Notes: generated from the letters alone by a model not told the origin. A stretch of DNA of 64,000 nt from Bordetella sp. LUAb4 (GCF_021325795.1 NZ_JAHPZX010000001.1:1116001-1180000); one strand, 5' to 3'; shown: positions 11,725-22,747, numbered from the stretch's first letter. Program-made: numbers and translations.

Positions 11725-12195
11725 TTAAAGCTGCGCCTTGAGCTGGTTGAGCAGCTCGGCGTGGGCGCGGGCGTCAACCTCGCGCTTGAGGATCTGTTCG
11801 GCGCCCTTGACTGCCAGGGCAGCCACGTCCGCGCGCAGCGTGTCACGCACGCGCTGGCCTTCCAGCTCGGCGTCCTGCTTGGCTTGCGCCACGATACGCG
11901 CACGCTCGGCTTCGGCTTCGCGGCGGGCCTGCTCGATCAGCTGGTTCGCCTGCTTTTCCGCCTCGACGATACGGGCGTGGTTTTCGGACTTGGCAGAGGC
12001 CTCGATGAGGCTGATGCGCGCCTGCGCCTGAGCCAGGTCAGCCTTGCCCTTTTCGGCGGAGGCCAGGCCGTCAGCAATTTTCTGGCGGCGTTCGTCCATC
12101 GCCTTCGTCAGGGGCGGCCACACGAATTTCATCGTGAACCAGCCCAGAACGAAGAACACGAGCATCTGGAAGATGATTGTCGCGTTCAGATTCAC
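11725..12195 (-). CDS. atpF: ATP synthase Fo b subunit
   Basis: 156-residue membrane-anchored stator. A single N-terminal transmembrane helix (about 5-24, [18 protein letters not shown]) leads into KFVWPPL and then a long charged coiled coil rich in Ala, Glu, Gln and Lys. The coil contains [17 protein letters not shown], which reaches up to delta. Length and pattern match the E. coli b subunit exactly (156 residues). Confidence 0.97.
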   Translation of the reverse strand: MNLNATIIFQMLVFFVLGWFTMKFVWPPLTKAMDERRQKIADGLASAEKGKADLAQAQARISLIEASAKSENHARIVEAEKQANQLIEQARREAEAERARIVAQAKQDAELEGQRVRDTLRADVAALAVKGAEQILKREVDARAHAELLNQLKAQL

Positions 12196-12329
12196 GGTCG
12201 TTCCCTTTAAACCCTTAAGGCTCCGGCGTCTTCATCGAAGACGCCGCGAGCACTCGATACTGTGCCGGCGGTAAGACGCTAGGCGCGCCGCCGGACTCCA
12301 TGCCCGCCGCAAGCGACGGGACTTCGCCT

Positions 12330-12599
<270 letters not shown>

Positions 12600-12705
12600 T
12601 CAAAAAATATTGGTGAGGGGTAAAGCAGTGGTACAGCGCTATGCAAGAAGATCTTGCGGCCGGCACGGGAATACTCCCCCGCACCGGCGAACTCGGGGCG
12701 TCCGA

Positions 12706-13587
12706 TCAATGCCCTTCGTGTGCCTGGCCGATGTAGACCAGAGTCAACATCATGAAGATGAAGCCCTGCAGCAACACGATCAGGATGTGGAAAATTGCCC
12801 AGATGGAGCCAGCCAGAATCTGACCAAGCCCCAAGCCGACGCTGGTGGCGTTCCAGCCCGTCCAGGCGCCGCCCAGCAGGGCGATCAGCATGAACAGGAG
12901 CTCACCGGCAAACATGTTGCCGAACAACCGCATGCCCAGCGAAACGGACTTGGCGGCGTACTCGATGAGGTTCAGCAGCAGGTTGAACGGCAGCAACACG
13001 ACCGCCATGATGCCGTGGCCATGGAAAGGCGCGCTGATCAGGTCTTTGACGAAACCGCCCGGGTGCTTGATCTTGATGCCGTAATAGAACATCAGCAGCA
13101 GCACGCCCAGCGACATGCCCATCGGCACGTTCAGGTCGGCGGTCGGCAGAATGCGGTGGTAGTACAGCGGATCGCCGTGATGCGAACCCAGGCCGATCCA
13201 GCGGAAGATGGTGGCGGGCAGATCGACGGGAACGAAGTCCAGCGCGTTCATCATGACGATCCACAGGAACACCGTCAGCGCCAGCGGCGACACGAAGCGA
13301 CGCGACACTTCATTGTGGACGATGCCCTTGGCCTGCTCTTCGACCATGTCGACCAGCGATTCCACGAACATCTGGAAACGGCCCGGTACGCCACTGGTCG
13401 CCTTGCGGGCGGCGCGCCAGAGCACGAACACCACGAGCAAGCCCATCAGGATGGACCAGAACAGCGAGTCGTAGTTGACGATATTGAATTGGGCGATGGC
13501 GGACTGCTTTTCACCCAAGTTATTCAGATGCACCAGATGGTGCTGGATATATTCCGACTGAGGCGACACGTCGCTGGCGGCAGCCAT
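12706..13587 (-). CDS. atpB: ATP synthase Fo a subunit
   Basis: 293-residue membrane subunit with the proton half-channels. Several hydrophobic helices are visible, for example [16 protein letters not shown] near 75 and [11 protein letters not shown] near 230. The essential Arg lies in the conserved stretch [13 protein letters not shown], and the last helices hold the Gln/His-containing segment [19 protein letters not shown]. It is the second gene of the operon after atpI. Confidence 0.97.
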   Translation of the reverse strand: MAAASDVSPQSEYIQHHLVHLNNLGEKQSAIAQFNIVNYDSLFWSILMGLLVVFVLWRAARKATSGVPGRFQMFVESLVDMVEEQAKGIVHNEVSRRFVSPLALTVFLWIVMMNALDFVPVDLPATIFRWIGLGSHHGDPLYYHRILPTADLNVPMGMSLGVLLLMFYYGIKIKHPGGFVKDLISAPFHGHGIMAVVLLPFNLLLNLIEYAAKSVSLGMRLFGNMFAGELLFMLIALLGGAWTGWNATSVGLGLGQILAGSIWAIFHILIVLLQGFIFMMLTLVYIGQAHEGH

Positions 13588-13656
13588 GTGATTCCTACCC
13601 TGTATGCTGTCGCTGGCGCAGGCGCCAGCCGTTAGAACAAAAACTTTGATGCGTCG

Positions 13657-14094
13657 CTATGACAACTTGCCTGTCATCAGCAGCAGCACATGCCCTTTGA
13701 GCACGCACAGCAAACCGATCAACAGCGCCGGCCAGACGATGTGCCCGCGGCCCAAATACACCGTGAGCCCCAACAACAACACCGTCATGCCCAGCTTGAA
13801 TGCTTCACCCAGGAAAAACGTAAACGGATTGGCCCGTCCAGGTTGATGCGCGTTGAGCAACAAGCGCAGCGCAAACAGGGAATTCGGCAAGAAATACGCC
13901 CCTGCCCCCGCCAACGCCGACCAAGCTGCCGCCGACCCCGCTACCGCCCCGGCAATCACTGTCGCCAGCACCGCCATCACACCCTGGGCCATGACCGCCC
14001 GTATCAGCCCCCGACCCGCCCTCGCATCCAGCGCTGCCTTGTCCTCGGCGCTGAGCTTGATGGCTTCCGGTTCGTCTTCACTATTTATCACCAC
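13657..14094 (-). CDS. atpI: ATP synthase subunit I
   Basis: 145-residue small membrane protein with four predicted helices (about 33-52, 56-76, 96-115 and 120-140). It holds the AtpI features: a Gly/Ala-rich second helix (AWSALAGAGAYFLPNSLFALR) and FFLGEAFKLGMTVLLL. AtpI helps assemble the c ring and is not part of the final enzyme. It is the first gene of the operon, 69 bases before atpB. The N-terminal 25 residues are charged and lie outside the conserved domain. Confidence 0.9.
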   Translation of the reverse strand: MVINSEDEPEAIKLSAEDKAALDARAGRGLIRAVMAQGVMAVLATVIAGAVAGSAAAWSALAGAGAYFLPNSLFALRLLLNAHQPGRANPFTFFLGEAFKLGMTVLLLGLTVYLGRGHIVWPALLIGLLCVLKGHVLLLMTGKLS

Positions 14095-14386
14095 TCATCT
14101 ACCTCTCCAATTACCGCCAGGCTTCCGCTCGCTCAGCCGTCTCGACCGATTCACTTCGTAACGTCCAGGGATTTTCGGCCACCCGCCCGTGTCACGACAC
14201 GCCGACGCTCACGCGCCGCATGGTGAACTGCAAGCGGACTGTTAACCCGACCTATCTACCTGAAATTGCTACGAAAACCGGACAGCCAGAGATGCTTCTA
14301 ACCGCGTGGGCAGCGCGCTTGAGCCTGCGATTCAAGACCCAATGTGTGCCCGTGGGGATGTCTATGTAGTGATGTCTATAGTGAAG

Positions 14387-14415
14387 CTTATGTAATGAAG
14401 ATTCCCTGCTGACAA
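14387..14415 (-). promoter_or_regulatory. Candidate sigma-70 promoter of the atp operon
   Basis: On the minus strand TTGTCA (14410-14415) and CATAAG (14387-14392) are separated by 17 bases, matching the -35 and -10 boxes at 5 and 4 of 6 positions. It lies about 290 bases before atpI. The whole 14095-14676 gap (582 bases) shows no gene; it also holds two copies of GATGTCTAT at 14358 and 14371. Confidence 0.4.
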
Positions 14416-14548
14416 CGCGATGCGTTGTTTACCCTGCAAGCGTCAAACTATTGGAGTATAGCGTGTTAGTGACGCCCCTCGCAAACGAAAAAGCTGACGA
14501 GGCGCTGAGTGTACAACACTCATCCGCAGACCTATTTTTCACAGGGAC

Positions 14549-14575
14549 AAAAAAAGGCGGCCCTTGCAGGCCGCC
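14549..14575 (-). terminator. Rho-independent terminator downstream of the DUF1254 gene
   Basis: Perfect GGCGGCC / GGCCGCC stem with a short loop; on the minus strand it is followed by seven Ts. It lies about 100 bases after the stop of the DUF1254 gene. Confidence 0.8.
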
Positions 14576-14676
14576 CATAACGCGATCCCGGCCACGGGGA
14601 CAAGCCATGGCCAGCCGCGATCAGCGGAACGCCGCGGGACGGACATGCATCCCACGGCCAATTGCTCGAAGCCCGC

Positions 14677-16167
14677 TCAGTCGCGCTGCACCGGCGGAGG
14701 CGCCCAGCTGCCGTCCAGGGCAATGCTGCGCGGCCAGTACAAGCGCATATTCATCATGAAGGGACCCGATTCCGGTGCCGGCAGCCAGTTGCTTTGCTTG
14801 TCGCGGCTCGGCGTCTTGTGAGCGATGTAGATGTCCAGCGAGCCATCGGCGTTGTATTTCAACGAATCGGTGCTGTGGATGGCGTATTTATTGGCCTGGT
14901 TGGCGGCGAACGTCTGGTTCGGACCGTACAGGACCAGCGACCAGAAGGCATTCACCGGGGGCAGCTGGCCCTTGTCGAAGTGCAGGACATAGTCCTCGTC
15001 GCCGTCCAGTGGGCGCCCCTTCGAATCGATCGAGGTCACGGGATACATGACATCTTCCGGCACGCCGGCACCCAGGCCCGCGTAGGCGATGGCGGCCCGG
15101 CGCAGATAGTCGGTGCCGTAGGTGCCGATGCCTTCGGATACGGTGTTCCAGCCGTTGTAGCCGTCGCCCAGCCCCGCCACGTAATCGGCGATACGGCGGC
15201 CCGCTTCCGGACCGGCTTGCGCCAGCGCCTGCTGCACCGCCGGATCGAGGCGGTTATACGCCAGCGCCTGGCCGCTGCCCAGGCCGACGCGGCGCAGGCG
15301 GTCCAGCATGGGATAGTCGTTGGCATGCGGCGGGTTGTTGCGCACGACGTCGGTAAAGATGCCCCAGAAGGTGGCCGCGTCCATCGCGGCGATCTGATCC
15401 GCCGGCGGCGTCTGGGTGTTCACATTGGGATCGACGTTGCCGGTCACCGGCATGAAGCTGCGGTTCGATTGGCCATAGGCCGGGCTGACCGTGCTCAAAG
15501 GCTGAGTCACCAGGCCCGACTGGAACTGGTTGACGCCAGGGTAGTCCGCCGGACCATTGGTCTGGACGTGGCCCAGGACCCAGCCGGTGGAAGTCGGGCT
15601 GCGTACCACGTCCACGCCGGGCGGCACGGTACCCTGCCAATACGGACCCACGATGGCGAACGTCTGGGGCTTGTTGCCGACCGTGCGGGTGCCGCGCGAC
15701 GCGAACACGTCGGTCCACATATCCAGCAAGGTCAGGAAGTAGTAGCGGTTGCCGGCATCCGGCACGCGCACGATCAGCGGCTCGCGGCTGACGTCGTACC
15801 ACATGCTGGAATAGAGGGTATCGGTGCTGGGCCAGCGCGCATTCGGCGTGTTCGCGTCCGGGAAAGCGGTCTTGTGGCCGAACATGTTCAGCGGCGCGCG
15901 GCCATCGAGCGGCGTTTGCACATTGGTGGCGCCGCGGCGGGTCAGCTCCATCAACACCATGGGATAGGCATACACATACGCATCGACCGCGATGTCATGC
16001 AATTCCTGGCCACTGACCGTGGCCGGCGCGACAGGGGCGGCGGCAGGCGTTTCGGAGACCAGGCGGAAAGTAGGCTGGGGCGACTGCGCCGCGGCCGCGC
16101 AGCTCATGCCGATCGCGCAGGCCAGGACGGCCAGACGCAAAGAGTGAGGACGTGAGAGATTACGCAT
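14677..16167 (-). CDS. Exported DUF1254/DUF1214 domain protein
   Basis: 496 residues with a clear Sec signal peptide ([20 protein letters not shown], cleavage near residue 28). Residues about 55-180 fit DUF1254 ([51 protein letters not shown]). The C-terminal 110 residues fit DUF1214 ([46 protein letters not shown]). Such proteins are periplasmic; their biochemical role is not established. It is monocistronic, with its own terminator. A region of 265 bases without a gene lies between its start and the crotonase gene. Confidence 0.85.
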   Translation of the reverse strand: MRNLSRPHSLRLAVLACAIGMSCAAAAQSPQPTFRLVSETPAAAPVAPATVSGQELHDIAVDAYVYAYPMVLMELTRRGATNVQTPLDGRAPLNMFGHKTAFPDANTPNARWPSTDTLYSSMWYDVSREPLIVRVPDAGNRYYFLTLLDMWTDVFASRGTRTVGNKPQTFAIVGPYWQGTVPPGVDVVRSPTSTGWVLGHVQTNGPADYPGVNQFQSGLVTQPLSTVSPAYGQSNRSFMPVTGNVDPNVNTQTPPADQIAAMDAATFWGIFTDVVRNNPPHANDYPMLDRLRRVGLGSGQALAYNRLDPAVQQALAQAGPEAGRRIADYVAGLGDGYNGWNTVSEGIGTYGTDYLRRAAIAYAGLGAGVPEDVMYPVTSIDSKGRPLDGDEDYVLHFDKGQLPPVNAFWSLVLYGPNQTFAANQANKYAIHSTDSLKYNADGSLDIYIAHKTPSRDKQSNWLPAPESGPFMMNMRLYWPRSIALDGSWAPPPVQRD

Positions 16168-16432
16168 CGAAGGGCTCCTTTGACATTGCCTGAGGCTGAG
16201 TAGGCGCGCTCTTCAGCAAGCGCGATGCCGGCCTGCCGGAAACGTCCGGACTCGAGGCATGGCGACGCAACGCCCGGGCCGGGACGGAGCGGGCTCCGTC
16301 TGCCGGCGTTCAGGTGATCAGGGGGCTTTCAGGATAGGCCGCGCGCATGAAACAAGTTTGCCCCATGCGTTTCAAGGCGCAACGGCCAAGCCGCGTGGGG
16401 CGCACGAGCCCCAGCCAACGATGCAACAAATA

Positions 16433-17209
16433 CTAACGATGCTTGAAGCGGGCTTCGCGTTTTTCGATGAAGGCAGTCATGCCCTCCTTCTGGTCCTCGG
16501 TCCCGAACAGGGAATGGAAGACGCGGCGCTCGAACAGCAGGCCTTCATTGAGCGAGCTTTCGAAAGCACGGTTGACCGATTCCTTAGCCATCATCACCGA
16601 CGCGATCGACATCGATGCAATGACGGTGGCCGCTTCAATGGCTTCGTCCAGCAGCTTGGCGGCCGGCACCACGCGCGACACCAGCCCGGCCCGTTCGGCT
16701 TCCTCGGCACCCATCATGCGCCCGGTCAGCACCAGGTCCATGGCCTTGGCCTTGCCGACGGCGCGCGGCAGGCGCTGGGTGCCGCCGGCACCGGGGATCA
16801 CGCCCAGCTTGATCTCAGGCTGACCGAACCTGGCGCTGTCGGCGGCGATCAACATGTCGCACATCATGGCCAGTTCGCAGCCACCGCCCAGGGCATAGCC
16901 GCCCACCGCGGCGATGACCGGCTTGCGCACGCGCTTGAGGGTTTCCCAATTGCGCGTGATGTAGTCGCTGCGATAGACGTCCATATAGGACCAGTCCTTC
17001 ATGGCGCCGATGTCGGCGCCGGCGGCGAACGCTTTTTCGCTACCCGTGATGACGATGGCGCCGATACCGTCGTCCTGCTCGAACGCCAGCAGGGCCGCGC
17101 CCAATTCATCCATCAAGGCGTCGTTGAGCGCGTTCAGGGCCTTGGGCCGATTAAGCGTCAATAAACCGACCCGGCCACGGGTTTCGACCAGCACCAACGA
17201 TTCGCTCAT
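16433..17209 (-). CDS. Enoyl-CoA hydratase (crotonase family)
   Basis: 258 residues from the ATG at 17209, which has an AGGAGA Shine-Dalgarno sequence; a longer in-frame extension to 17359 has none. Hydrates trans-2-enoyl-CoA in fatty-acid or amino-acid breakdown. The oxyanion-hole segments ([24 protein letters not shown]) and both catalytic Glu positions are present: the first Glu in GGGCELAMM and the second in the segment [20 protein letters not shown]. The match is to short-chain hydratases of the FadB1x/PaaF type. There is no companion beta-oxidation gene nearby, so the substrate is open. Confidence 0.92.
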   Translation of the reverse strand: MSESLVLVETRGRVGLLTLNRPKALNALNDALMDELGAALLAFEQDDGIGAIVITGSEKAFAAGADIGAMKDWSYMDVYRSDYITRNWETLKRVRKPVIAAVGGYALGGGCELAMMCDMLIAADSARFGQPEIKLGVIPGAGGTQRLPRAVGKAKAMDLVLTGRMMGAEEAERAGLVSRVVPAAKLLDEAIEAATVIASMSIASVMMAKESVNRAFESSLNEGLLFERRVFHSLFGTEDQKEGMTAFIEKREARFKHR

Positions 17210-17396
17210 GGTTGTCTCCTGAATGCCGGCCTCTGGGGGCACGGCAAGGTTGCACAAAGAATTTAGAAGGCCGCCCCCGCGGGCGGCGTAAAGCTGGACC
17301 GCTTCAAACAGCATCAAGACCGATTTTTTAGCATTTAGAATGCGGCAATCAATACACAATTAATACGCACATTAATAAGCAAGCGACCGCATCCTC

Positions 17397-19166
17397 ATGA
17401 CGCATCCCATAATTTACCGCTTGGAACCCCATGACCCGGCCGGCCATCGCTACCGCGTCACGCTGACCATAGACCAGCCGGATGCCGAGGGCCAGTCCCT
17501 GTCGCTGCCGGCCTGGATTCCGGGCAGTTACCTGATCCGGGATTTCTCGCGCCAGATCGAAACCCTGGCGGCCCGCGCGGGCGGACGGCGCCTGCGGGTG
17601 CGCAAGACCGACAACCATACCTGGAAAGTGGCGCCTTGCGAGGGGCCGCTGGTAGTGGACTATACGGTGTACGCCTGGGACTTGTCGGTGCGCGGCGCGC
17701 ATCTGGACGAAAGCCATGGTTTCTTCAATGGCACCAGCGTGTTCCTGTGTGTCGAAGGCCAGGCCCATCAGCCCTGCTTGCTGGATCTTGCACCGCCCGC
17801 GGGCATAGCCGGGTGGAAGGTCTACACCAGCCTGCCGGAAGCACGCGGCGTGGCCGGCGCGGCGCGGCGGCATGGCTTCGGCCTGTACCGCGCCCCCGAC
17901 TACGATGCGCTGATCGACCATCCGGTGGAAATGGGCACGCCCCAAGTGGCGCGCTTCGAAGCCCATGGCGCCGAGCACGAACTGGTATTCACGGGCGTGA
18001 TGCCGCGCCTGGACCTGCCGCGCATCGTCGCGGACGTGAAACGCATCTGCGAAGCCCAGATCGCCTTCTTCGAACCCCGCAACAAACGCGCTCCGTTTTT
18101 GGACAGCAGCGATCGCTACGTGTTCATGACCATGGTCACGGGTGACGGCTATGGCGGACTGGAGCATCGCGCGTCGACCGCGTTGATGACCGCGCGCAAG
18201 GATCTGCCGGTGAAGGGCCAGATTGGCCAGGGCGAGGGTTATCGCACCTTCCTGGGCCTGGTCAGCCACGAATATTTCCACACCTGGAATGTCAAGCGCA
18301 TCAAGCCGGCGGCGTTCGCGCCCTACGATCTGCGCGAGCCCGCCTTGACCCGGCTGCTGTGGGTGTTCGAAGGCTTCACGTCGTATTACGACGATCTCTT
18401 CCTGCTGCGATCGGGCACCATCACCATCAATGATTACCTGCGCATGCTGGGCAAGACCATTACCGCGGTGACGCGCGGCCCTGGCCGGCTCAAGCAATCG
18501 GTGGCAGAGAGTTCCTACGATGCCTGGACGCGCTACTACAAGCAGGACGAGAATTCGCCCAATGCCATCGTCAGCTATTACACCAAGGGTTCCCTGGTGG
18601 CGCTGGGGCTGGACCTGACCCTACGCCAGGAATCCGGCGGCCGCCATTCGCTCGACGATGTCATGCGCCTGCTGTGGGAACGTTACGGCCGCGACTTCTA
18701 TCAAGGCAGGCCGCAAGGCATCGCCGAAGACGCCCTGCCCGCCCTGGTGCGCGAGGCCACCGGCGTGGACGTGCGTGCATTCATCGAGCGCTATACCGAA
18801 GGCCACGCCGACCTGCCGCTGGCCGAACTGCTGGCGGGACAGGGCATCACCTTGCAGTGGACGACGCCATCGAACCTGCCCAGCCTGGATGCCCGTACGC
18901 GCAAGCAAGGTGACGGCGTGGCGCTGGCCGGGGTGCTGGAAGGCGGCGCCGCGCACAAGGCCGGCCTGTCGGCGGGCGATGAACTGGTCGCCATCGACGG
19001 CCTGCGCGTTGCCGGACCCGCCGGCCTGGAGTTGCTGATCGCGCAATACCGGCCCGGCGACACGGTCACCATGCAGGTATTCCGCCGCGACGAGCTGCGC
19101 GGCTTCCGCGTGCGGCTGGCGCCCCAGGCGCCGCTGGATTGCGTGCTGACGAGCGCTCCCCGCTAA
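17397..19166 (+). CDS. M61 family metallopeptidase with C-terminal PDZ domain
   Basis: 589 residues, glycyl-aminopeptidase type. The N-terminal domain (1-170) is beta-rich; the zinc motif HEYFH is near residue 291 (SHEYFHTWNVKRIKP), with the third ligand Glu about 30 residues on in WVFEGFTSYYDDLF. A PDZ domain spans about residues 500-580 (GVLEGGAAHKAGLSAGDELVAIDG). No signal peptide is visible, so it is probably cytoplasmic, as in many family members. It is divergent from the crotonase gene; the 187-base gap between them is AT-rich before the start (AATCAATACACAATTAAT) and probably holds its promoter. Confidence 0.92.
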   Translation: MTHPIIYRLEPHDPAGHRYRVTLTIDQPDAEGQSLSLPAWIPGSYLIRDFSRQIETLAARAGGRRLRVRKTDNHTWKVAPCEGPLVVDYTVYAWDLSVRGAHLDESHGFFNGTSVFLCVEGQAHQPCLLDLAPPAGIAGWKVYTSLPEARGVAGAARRHGFGLYRAPDYDALIDHPVEMGTPQVARFEAHGAEHELVFTGVMPRLDLPRIVADVKRICEAQIAFFEPRNKRAPFLDSSDRYVFMTMVTGDGYGGLEHRASTALMTARKDLPVKGQIGQGEGYRTFLGLVSHEYFHTWNVKRIKPAAFAPYDLREPALTRLLWVFEGFTSYYDDLFLLRSGTITINDYLRMLGKTITAVTRGPGRLKQSVAESSYDAWTRYYKQDENSPNAIVSYYTKGSLVALGLDLTLRQESGGRHSLDDVMRLLWERYGRDFYQGRPQGIAEDALPALVREATGVDVRAFIERYTEGHADLPLAELLAGQGITLQWTTPSNLPSLDARTRKQGDGVALAGVLEGGAAHKAGLSAGDELVAIDGLRVAGPAGLELLIAQYRPGDTVTMQVFRRDELRGFRVRLAPQAPLDCVLTSAPR

Positions 19167-19269
19167 GCAAACGGTCCCGTGCGTGCATGCACAGGGCCGC
19201 TTGCTTGCGACTTCGCCACGGCGGCCCACCCGCGCCCGCCAACGGCCATGAGGGCGGGCGGGATGATGT

Positions 19270-20217
19270 CTACCGTTCCAGCGCGGTCTGTATCGCCTTG
19301 GCCGCCACCACCCCGTCGGCCATCGATGTCACCACACAGGGGTGCATGCGATTGGCCACCTCGCCGATGGCATAGACGCCCTGGGCGCTGGCGCGCGCGG
19401 TAGCGAAATCGGTGTGGATATAACCGCGCTCGTCGCGCCGCAGATCCAGCGCGGCGGCGAAATCCGCCTGCGGCTCCCAGCCATAGAGCACCAGCAACAG
19501 ATCATAGGAATGTCCATCGACCTGACGGGCGACCGGATCCACCTGGTAGTTGCCCACATGCAAGTCCGCCGCGGGCACGGCGTCCAGCAGTTGCGGCCGC
19601 GCACGCACGCCGCGGGCGTACAGATGGACCGTGCGCGCCCCCCGGCCCTTCACATAGGCGTAATTCTCGAAGCCGTTGTCGCCGCCACCCAGGATGGCCA
19701 CCGACAGGCCGGTGTAGTCCTGCTTCACGATGCCCGATCCCGGCCCCACCAGCACGCCAGGCCAACGATAGCCCGGCGCCGCCCCCGTCAGGTTACGGGC
19801 GCGCACGCCGGAAGCAATGACCAGATGGCGGCCGAACAGGACTTCCGTGGAGGAGACCGCGGCGAGGTTGGTCGACGAGCCGGCCGTCGGCAGATCGGAT
19901 GAGCCTTCCAGCGCGGCCGCCACCGTCACGGCGAACCCGGCGTCCGTGCGGGCCACCGCCACCGCACGCCGGCCGCGCATCACCGGCACGCCGGCCGCCT
20001 CCACGCTGCGGGCGATATTGGCGCCAACCTGCTGACCGGTCACACCCGGCAGCGTGGCGATCCAATCGTCCGCGAAGGGATTGTCATTGGGCAGACCACC
20101 CAGGCGGGCGTCGGCCTCCACCAGCAGCGGCGCCAGCCCCAGCCGGGCCAGCCAGATGGCGCAGGACGCCCCGGCCGGACCGCCTCCCACGATGATGGCG
20201 TCGCTATAGTGCGGCAT
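19270..20217 (-). CDS. Thioredoxin-reductase-like NAD(P)/FAD oxidoreductase without redox CxxC
   Basis: 315 residues with two nucleotide-binding folds: FAD-binding GGGPAGASCA at residues 12-21 and NAD(P)-binding ILGGGDNGFENYA near 175. A C-terminal FAD segment follows, GVYAIGEVANRMHPCVVTSMADGVVAA. It matches the TrxB fold in length and order, but the CxxC active site expected between about residues 130 and 140 is absent. It is therefore more likely a ferredoxin/flavodoxin-NADP reductase type or another flavin reductase than a thioredoxin reductase. It is a single gene, divergent from folB. Confidence 0.8.
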   Translation of the reverse strand: MPHYSDAIIVGGGPAGASCAIWLARLGLAPLLVEADARLGGLPNDNPFADDWIATLPGVTGQQVGANIARSVEAAGVPVMRGRRAVAVARTDAGFAVTVAAALEGSSDLPTAGSSTNLAAVSSTEVLFGRHLVIASGVRARNLTGAAPGYRWPGVLVGPGSGIVKQDYTGLSVAILGGGDNGFENYAYVKGRGARTVHLYARGVRARPQLLDAVPAADLHVGNYQVDPVARQVDGHSYDLLLVLYGWEPQADFAAALDLRRDERGYIHTDFATARASAQGVYAIGEVANRMHPCVVTSMADGVVAAKAIQTALER

Positions 20218-20349
20218 TTCAATCTTTGCTCAAGTTGAGTATGAGGAGAATTGTAGCGGCGGCGCCCCGGCACGCAGGCGCACCGGCAGCCAACGCGGCA
20301 GGACGCCCGGGGATCTACAATGCGTGGGCTCATTTCTCTGCTCCTCATC

Positions 20350-20709
20350 ATGCCTACCCGCCGCATCATCTTTTCCCGCCTCGCCCTCGACGCCCGCATC
20401 GGCATCCTGGAACACGAACGCCGCGCCACGCAGCCGCTGCACGTCGATGCCGAAATCGACGTCGATATCACGCGCGACGTCGACGATCATGACATCCACA
20501 GCGTGCTGGACTATCGCGCCTTGCGCGAAGCCATCGTGGCGGTCTGCACGCATTCGCACGTCAATCTCATCGAGACGCTCACCGACCAGGTGGCCGAGCG
20601 CCTGATGAGTGACTTCAAGGACATCCGCGCGGTGCGCATCCGCATCAGCAAGCCGATGGCTTTTTCCGACTGCGCCGCCGTGGGCGTGGAGACTTACACG
20701 AGCCGCTGA
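20350..20709 (+). CDS. folB: Dihydroneopterin aldolase
   Basis: Converts 7,8-dihydroneopterin to 6-hydroxymethyl-dihydropterin in folate synthesis. 119 residues from ATG 20350. An upstream in-frame ATG at 20320 would add ten hydrophobic residues and is less likely; neither start has a strong Shine-Dalgarno sequence. The family landmarks are present: [22 protein letters not shown], here cut to [12 protein letters not shown], and [10 protein letters not shown] conserved Glu lies in [14 protein letters not shown], and [11 protein letters not shown] is near the end. ttcA starts 16 bases downstream. Confidence 0.9.
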   Translation: MPTRRIIFSRLALDARIGILEHERRATQPLHVDAEIDVDITRDVDDHDIHSVLDYRALREAIVAVCTHSHVNLIETLTDQVAERLMSDFKDIRAVRIRISKPMAFSDCAAVGVETYTSR

Positions 20710-20725
20710 CCGGCCCTGCTCCATC

Positions 20726-21751
20726 ATGAATGCTCCTGATCCCGCCGTGGCCGACTCCACGGCAACGCTCGAAACCATGGAAGCCGCCAGAGGCGCCCGT
20801 TCCAGGGACCGTCTCGAAGCCAACAAGCTGGCCAAGCGGCTGGCGCGCGAAACCACGCGCGCCATCTCCGACTACAACATGATCGAGGCGGGCGACCGCG
20901 TCATGGTCTGCCTGTCCGGCGGCAAGGATTCGTACAGCCTGCTCGACGTGCTGATGCGGCTGCGCGAACGCGCGCCCTTCCCTTTCGAGCTGATCGCCGT
21001 CAACCTGGACCAGAAGCAGCCGGACTTTCCGTCCGACATCCTGCCCGATTACCTGCGTAAGCTGGGCATCCCCTTCCACATCGAGACGCGCGACACCTAT
21101 TCCGTGGTCAAGCGGCTGGTGCCGGAAGGCAAGACCATGTGTTCGCTGTGTTCGCGCCTGCGCCGCGGCATCCTGTACCGCGTGGCCGACGAGCTGGGCT
21201 GTACCAAGATCGCCCTGGGCCATCATCGCGATGACATCCTGGGCACGTTCTTCCTGAACATGTTCTATGGCGGCAAGCTCAAGGCCATGCCGCCGAAGCT
21301 GGTGTCCGACGACGGCCGCCACACCATCATCCGCCCGCTGGCCTATATCGAGGAATCCGACCTCGCGGCCTACGCGGTGGAGAAGAACTTCCCCATCATT
21401 CCCTGCAATCTGTGCGGCTCGCAGGAAAACCTCAAGCGCAAGGAAGTCGGGCGCATGCTGCGGGACTGGGATCGCAAGTATCCGGGGCGCTCGTGGAGTG
21501 TCTTCAATGCCCTGGCCAGCGTGGCACCGTCGCACCTGATGGACCGCCAGTTGTTCGACTTCGCCGGCCTGCGGCCCACGGGCCAGCCTGACGCGAACGG
21601 CGACACGGCGTTCGACCGGGAAGACCTGGCGGACGGCCGTGGCGGTGATGGATCAGAGGGAACGGGGAATGCCTGCGCGACGTCGGCAACAGATGCTGCG
21701 CAAGCAGGCACGCCGCGCGACACGCCGCTGACTTTCGTCAGGTTCGAGTAA
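20726..21751 (+). CDS. ttcA: tRNA 2-thiocytidine (s2C32) synthetase
   Basis: Adds sulfur to C32 of some tRNAs using a [4Fe-4S] cluster and ATP. 341 residues from ATG 20726. The PP-loop is SGGKDS near residue 65; two CxxC pairs are visible (MCSLCSRL near 140; PCNLCGSQ near 230), as required for the cluster. The HHRDDI motif follows the first pair. The C-terminal 40 residues after DRQLFDF are low complexity and not conserved. It follows folB closely and converges on ubiX with only 2 bases between stops. Confidence 0.94.
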   Translation: MNAPDPAVADSTATLETMEAARGARSRDRLEANKLAKRLARETTRAISDYNMIEAGDRVMVCLSGGKDSYSLLDVLMRLRERAPFPFELIAVNLDQKQPDFPSDILPDYLRKLGIPFHIETRDTYSVVKRLVPEGKTMCSLCSRLRRGILYRVADELGCTKIALGHHRDDILGTFFLNMFYGGKLKAMPPKLVSDDGRHTIIRPLAYIEESDLAAYAVEKNFPIIPCNLCGSQENLKRKEVGRMLRDWDRKYPGRSWSVFNALASVAPSHLMDRQLFDFAGLRPTGQPDANGDTAFDREDLADGRGGDGSEGTGNACATSATDAAQAGTPRDTPLTFVRFE

Positions 21752-21753
21752 AT

Positions 21754-22326
21754 TCAGGTGCCTTCCCACTCCGGTCCGGGCACTGAAATACCGAACAGGT
21801 CCAGCACGCGCGCCACGGTCTGGTCGACCATTTCCTCGATCGAGGATGGCTTGAAATAAAAGGCCGGCAGCGGCGGAAACACGATACCGCCCATTTCGGT
21901 GACGGCGGTCATATTGCGCAGATGCGCCAGGTTGTAAGGCGTTTCCCGCACCATCATCACCAAGCGGCGGCGCTCCTTGAGCGTGACATCGGCCGCGCGC
22001 GTGATCAGGTTGTCGGAAAGCCCCGTGGCCACCGCCGCCAGCGTGCGCATGGAGCACGGCACGATCACCATGCCGGTGGTGGCGAACGCGCCGCTGGCCA
22101 GCGTGGCGCCGACATCGCGCACGCTATAGGCGTGGTCCGCCAGTGCATGCAGCGCCTGCCGGCCCATGTCCAGTTCGTGCTTGGCATTGAGCACGCCCGA
22201 CGCCGAGACCACCAGATGCGACTCGACGTCGTCGACCTCCTGCAATGCCTGCAGCAGGCGCACCGCGTACAGCGAGCCGGTGGCGCCGGTCACGCCGACC
22301 ACCAGCCGGCGCTTGGGCTGCGTCAC
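21754..22326 (-). CDS. ubiX: Flavin prenyltransferase UbiX
   Basis: 190 residues. Makes the prenylated FMN cofactor used by the UbiD decarboxylase in ubiquinone synthesis. The N-terminal flavin-binding GVTGATGSLYAVRLL motif is intact. The conserved IVPCSMRTLAAVATGLSDNL segment, VMMVRETPYNL and the C-terminal PPLPAFYFKP motif are all present. The start overlaps the grxD stop by 4 bases (ATGA), so the two are translationally coupled. Confidence 0.95.
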   Translation of the reverse strand: MTQPKRRLVVGVTGATGSLYAVRLLQALQEVDDVESHLVVSASGVLNAKHELDMGRQALHALADHAYSVRDVGATLASGAFATTGMVIVPCSMRTLAAVATGLSDNLITRAADVTLKERRRLVMMVRETPYNLAHLRNMTAVTEMGGIVFPPLPAFYFKPSSIEEMVDQTVARVLDLFGISVPGPEWEGT

Positions 22327-22649
22327 GCAGTGGCTCCCGCTTCTTCGAGCATCTTCTTCAGTTCGCCGCTTTCGTTCAGCTCGGTCATGATGTCCGAGCC
22401 ACCGACGAATTCACCGGCGATGTAGAGCTGGGGAATCGTCGGCCAGCTGGAAAACGTCTTGATGCCCTGGCGGACTTCGTCGTCTTCCAGCACGTTGACG
22501 GTGACCAGCTTCTTCACGCCACAGCCTTTGAGCAGCTGGATGGCACGGCCGGAAAAACCGCATTGCGGAAACTGCGCGGTACCTTTCATGAACAGCACCA
22601 CGGGGTGCTGGGTGACGGTTTCACGCAGGAATTCTTGAACGTCGCTCAT
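22323..22649 (-). CDS. grxD: Monothiol glutaredoxin, Grx4 type
   Basis: 108 residues. Carries and delivers [2Fe-2S] clusters, usually with BolA. The monothiol active site CGFS is near residue 30 in FPQCGFSGRAIQLL, preceded by VVLFMKGTAQ; the glutathione-binding WPTIPQLYIAGEFVGGSDI segment follows. It lies in the hemA-prfA-prmC-grxD-ubiX run. Confidence 0.95.
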   Translation of the reverse strand: MSDVQEFLRETVTQHPVVLFMKGTAQFPQCGFSGRAIQLLKGCGVKKLVTVNVLEDDEVRQGIKTFSSWPTIPQLYIAGEFVGGSDIMTELNESGELKKMLEEAGATA

Positions 22650-22747
22650 GGTTCACTCGCTGGGCCGCAAGGCCCGTATGAAAAAGAAATGGAATCCAGG
22701 TCCGTGGCCGCGGAAACAGATGCCGTATGGACTGATGAATGTGCCAA

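Noticed and set aside
16433-17359. 308-residue version of the enoyl-CoA hydratase with a 50-residue N-terminal extension
   Set aside because: The extension has no ribosome-binding site and no homology; ATG 17209 has AGGAGA and gives the normal 258-residue length.
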